DNA of 13,311 bases. It comes from DATAXV01 sp036272915 (GTDB lineage: Bacteria; Chloroflexota; Dormibacteria; Dormibacterales; Dormibacteraceae). Each line of letters begins with the position of its first letter. Positions within the stretch are counted from its first letter, which is position 1. This document shows, one piece after another, positions 12,309 to 13,311 of this stretch. Below the pieces are notes generated by a model. That model had not been told where the DNA came from. It worked only from the letters and a program-made list of their open reading frames with translations, and did not search any database. The position numbers and the translations under genes are program-made. The stretch covers positions 1-13,311 of the forward strand of contig DATAXV010000068.1 in NCBI GenBank assembly GCA_036272915.1, in the 5' to 3' direction.

Positions 12309-13311
12309 CGAGCGCGTTCCGGGCCGAGATCGAGGAGCAGCCCGCCGTCGCGGAGCGGCTGCTGGCCAACGCCGCCGGGCCGATCCAGGGCGTCGCCGAG
12401 GCGATCCGCGAGCGCGATCCGGCGGCACTGGTGATCGCGGCCCGGGGCACGTCCGACCACGCCGCCACCTTCGGCAAGTACATCCTGGAGATCCGGAACC
12501 ACCTGCCCGTGGCCCTGGCCGCGCCCTCCGCCTTCGGCATCTACGGGGCCTCCCCTCGGGTGGGCCGGCTCTGCGTGCTCGGCATCTCCCAGTCCGGCGC
12601 CTCCGTCGACATCTGCACCGTGCTCGAACGCGCCGCCGAGCAGGGGGCGATGACGGTCGCCCTGACCAACGACGTCGGCTCCCGCCTGGCCCGCGCCGCC
12701 GAGTACGTGCTCGACCTCGGTGCCGGCCCCGAGCTGAGCGTCCCCGCCTCCAAGACCTACACGGCGAGCCTGCTCCAGCTGGCCATGCTCTCCGCCGCCC
12801 TCGACCCCGACGCCGAGTTCGAGGCCGCCCTGCGGACGGTGCCCGAGGGCCTCGCCACGGTGCTCACCGCCGAGGCCGGCATCGAGCCCATGGTCGACGC
12901 CCTGCTCCACTCCCGGCGGATGGCCGTGCTCGGCCGCGGCTATCACCTGGCCACGGCCGAGGAGGTGGCCCTCAAGATCACCGAGACCTGCTACTCGGTC
13001 GCCGAGGCGCGGTCGCTGGCCGACTTTCTGCACGGGCCCATCGCCGCCGTCGAGGCGGGCTTCCCGCTGGTCCTGCTCGAGGCCGGAGGCCCGGCCCTGG
13101 CCCAGGTCCGCGAGCTGGGAACGCAGCTGGGCGGGCTCGGCGCTAGCGTGCTCCGGATCAGCGACCAGGAGGACGCTCCCGGGCGCTCGCTGATCCTGAA
13201 CACGGGGCTGCCCGAGAGCCTCACGCCGCTGCCCTTCGCCGTCGCCGGCCAGCTGCTGGCCCTGCGTCTGGCCCTGGCGCGCGGCCTCGACCCCGACCGT
13301 CCCCGTGGGCT
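12305..13311 (+). CDS. SIS-domain glucosamine-6-phosphate deaminase, NagB-II/AgaS type (3' end cut by the window)
   Basis: 335 complete codons are present and the frame is still open at the window end. The family is usually about 340-350 residues, so only a few residues are missing. Two SIS domains are seen. The first has AARGTSDHAA (45-54), LGISQSGASVD (92-102) and GPELSVPASKTYTAS (141-155). The second has VLGRGYHLATAEEVALKITE, followed by FLHGP. The tail LARGLDPDRPRG is typical of the GlmS isomerase-like deaminases just before their final KVTRT. The N-terminus EIEEQPAVAERLL is also typical. No glutaminase domain is present, so this is not GlmS itself. The likely reaction is GlcN-6-P to fructose-6-P plus ammonia, the last step of the operon. 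A related aldose-ketose isomerase for another amino sugar is the alternative. Its ATG overlaps the kinase stop (ATGA). Confidence 0.88.
   Translation, partial: MTSAFRAEIEEQPAVAERLLANAAGPIQGVAEAIRERDPAALVIAARGTSDHAATFGKYILEIRNHLPVALAAPSAFGIYGASPRVGRLCVLGISQSGASVDICTVLERAAEQGAMTVALTNDVGSRLARAAEYVLDLGAGPELSVPASKTYTASLLQLAMLSAALDPDAEFEAALRTVPEGLATVLTAEAGIEPMVDALLHSRRMAVLGRGYHLATAEEVALKITETCYSVAEARSLADFLHGPIAAVEAGFPLVLLEAGGPALAQVRELGTQLGGLGASVLRISDQEDAPGRSLILNTGLPESLTPLPFAVAGQLLALRLALARGLDPDRPRG

Noticed and set aside
11861..13033. Minus-strand frame opposite the kinase and deaminase genes
   Set aside because: Antisense shadow; both plus-strand genes have full family motifs.
1..13311. CRISPR arrays, insertion sequences, tRNA or rRNA genes, attachment sites
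   Set aside because: None seen: no regularly spaced repeats, transposase motifs, terminal inverted repeats or tRNA-like cloverleaf sequence.

Overview
This is a very GC-rich, densely coded window with no rRNA, tRNA, CRISPR array or mobile element that I can see. It most resembles a high-GC member of the Terrabacteria (Actinomycetota, Chloroflexota or a relative such as Dormibacterota). That placement is an inference from base composition, from many starts lacking a Shine-Dalgarno site but carrying a -10-like hexamer immediately upstream, and from the gene families present. No marker gene fixes the phylum.

Left part (1-3690): the 3' part of a glycogen-debranching-type glucosidase; a divergent pair tied to polyhydroxyalkanoate (PHA) granules, namely a phasin-like protein with a basic tail on the minus strand and a PhaR-type regulator on the plus strand, sharing a 49-64 bp promoter region with a perfect 19-bp palindrome; then a glutamate dehydrogenase. 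Positions 3691-4262 hold a GC-hairpin spacer, a less GC-rich stretch, a small 77-residue gene and a strong hairpin terminator.

Middle (4266-7687): a peptidoglycan-recycling cluster. It encodes a NamZ-type exo-N-acetylmuramidase (GH171/DUF1343), MurQ (MurNAc-6-phosphate etherase) and a GH3 NagZ-type beta-N-acetylglucosaminidase. Neither glycosidase has an export signal, so muropeptide breakdown is probably cytoplasmic. A convergent small membrane protein with a PH-like domain follows on the minus strand, then a divergent arsR-GNAT acetyltransferase pair.

Right part (9241-13311): a 316-bp non-coding region followed by a tightly overlapping operon: GntR/HutC-family regulator (NagR/DasR type), nagA, a BadF/BadG-type amino-sugar kinase and a SIS-domain glucosamine-6-phosphate deaminase (NagB-II/AgaS type) cut by the window end. 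The two amino-sugar clusters fit together. NamZ and NagZ release MurNAc and GlcNAc; the kinase would phosphorylate them; MurQ turns MurNAc-6-P into GlcNAc-6-P; NagA deacetylates it; and the SIS deaminase sends GlcN-6-P to fructose-6-P and ammonia. No transporter or PTS gene is in the window.

The most interesting non-coding signal is 9319-9556. It holds a good sigma70-like promoter overlapped by a palindrome, a near-identical second copy of that palindrome 207 bp downstream at the gntR start, and between them a roughly 130-nt segment able to fold into an 18-nt-arm closing stem around three hairpins. It may be an undescribed structured leader RNA. Small operators also overlap the promoters of the pha pair and of arsR.
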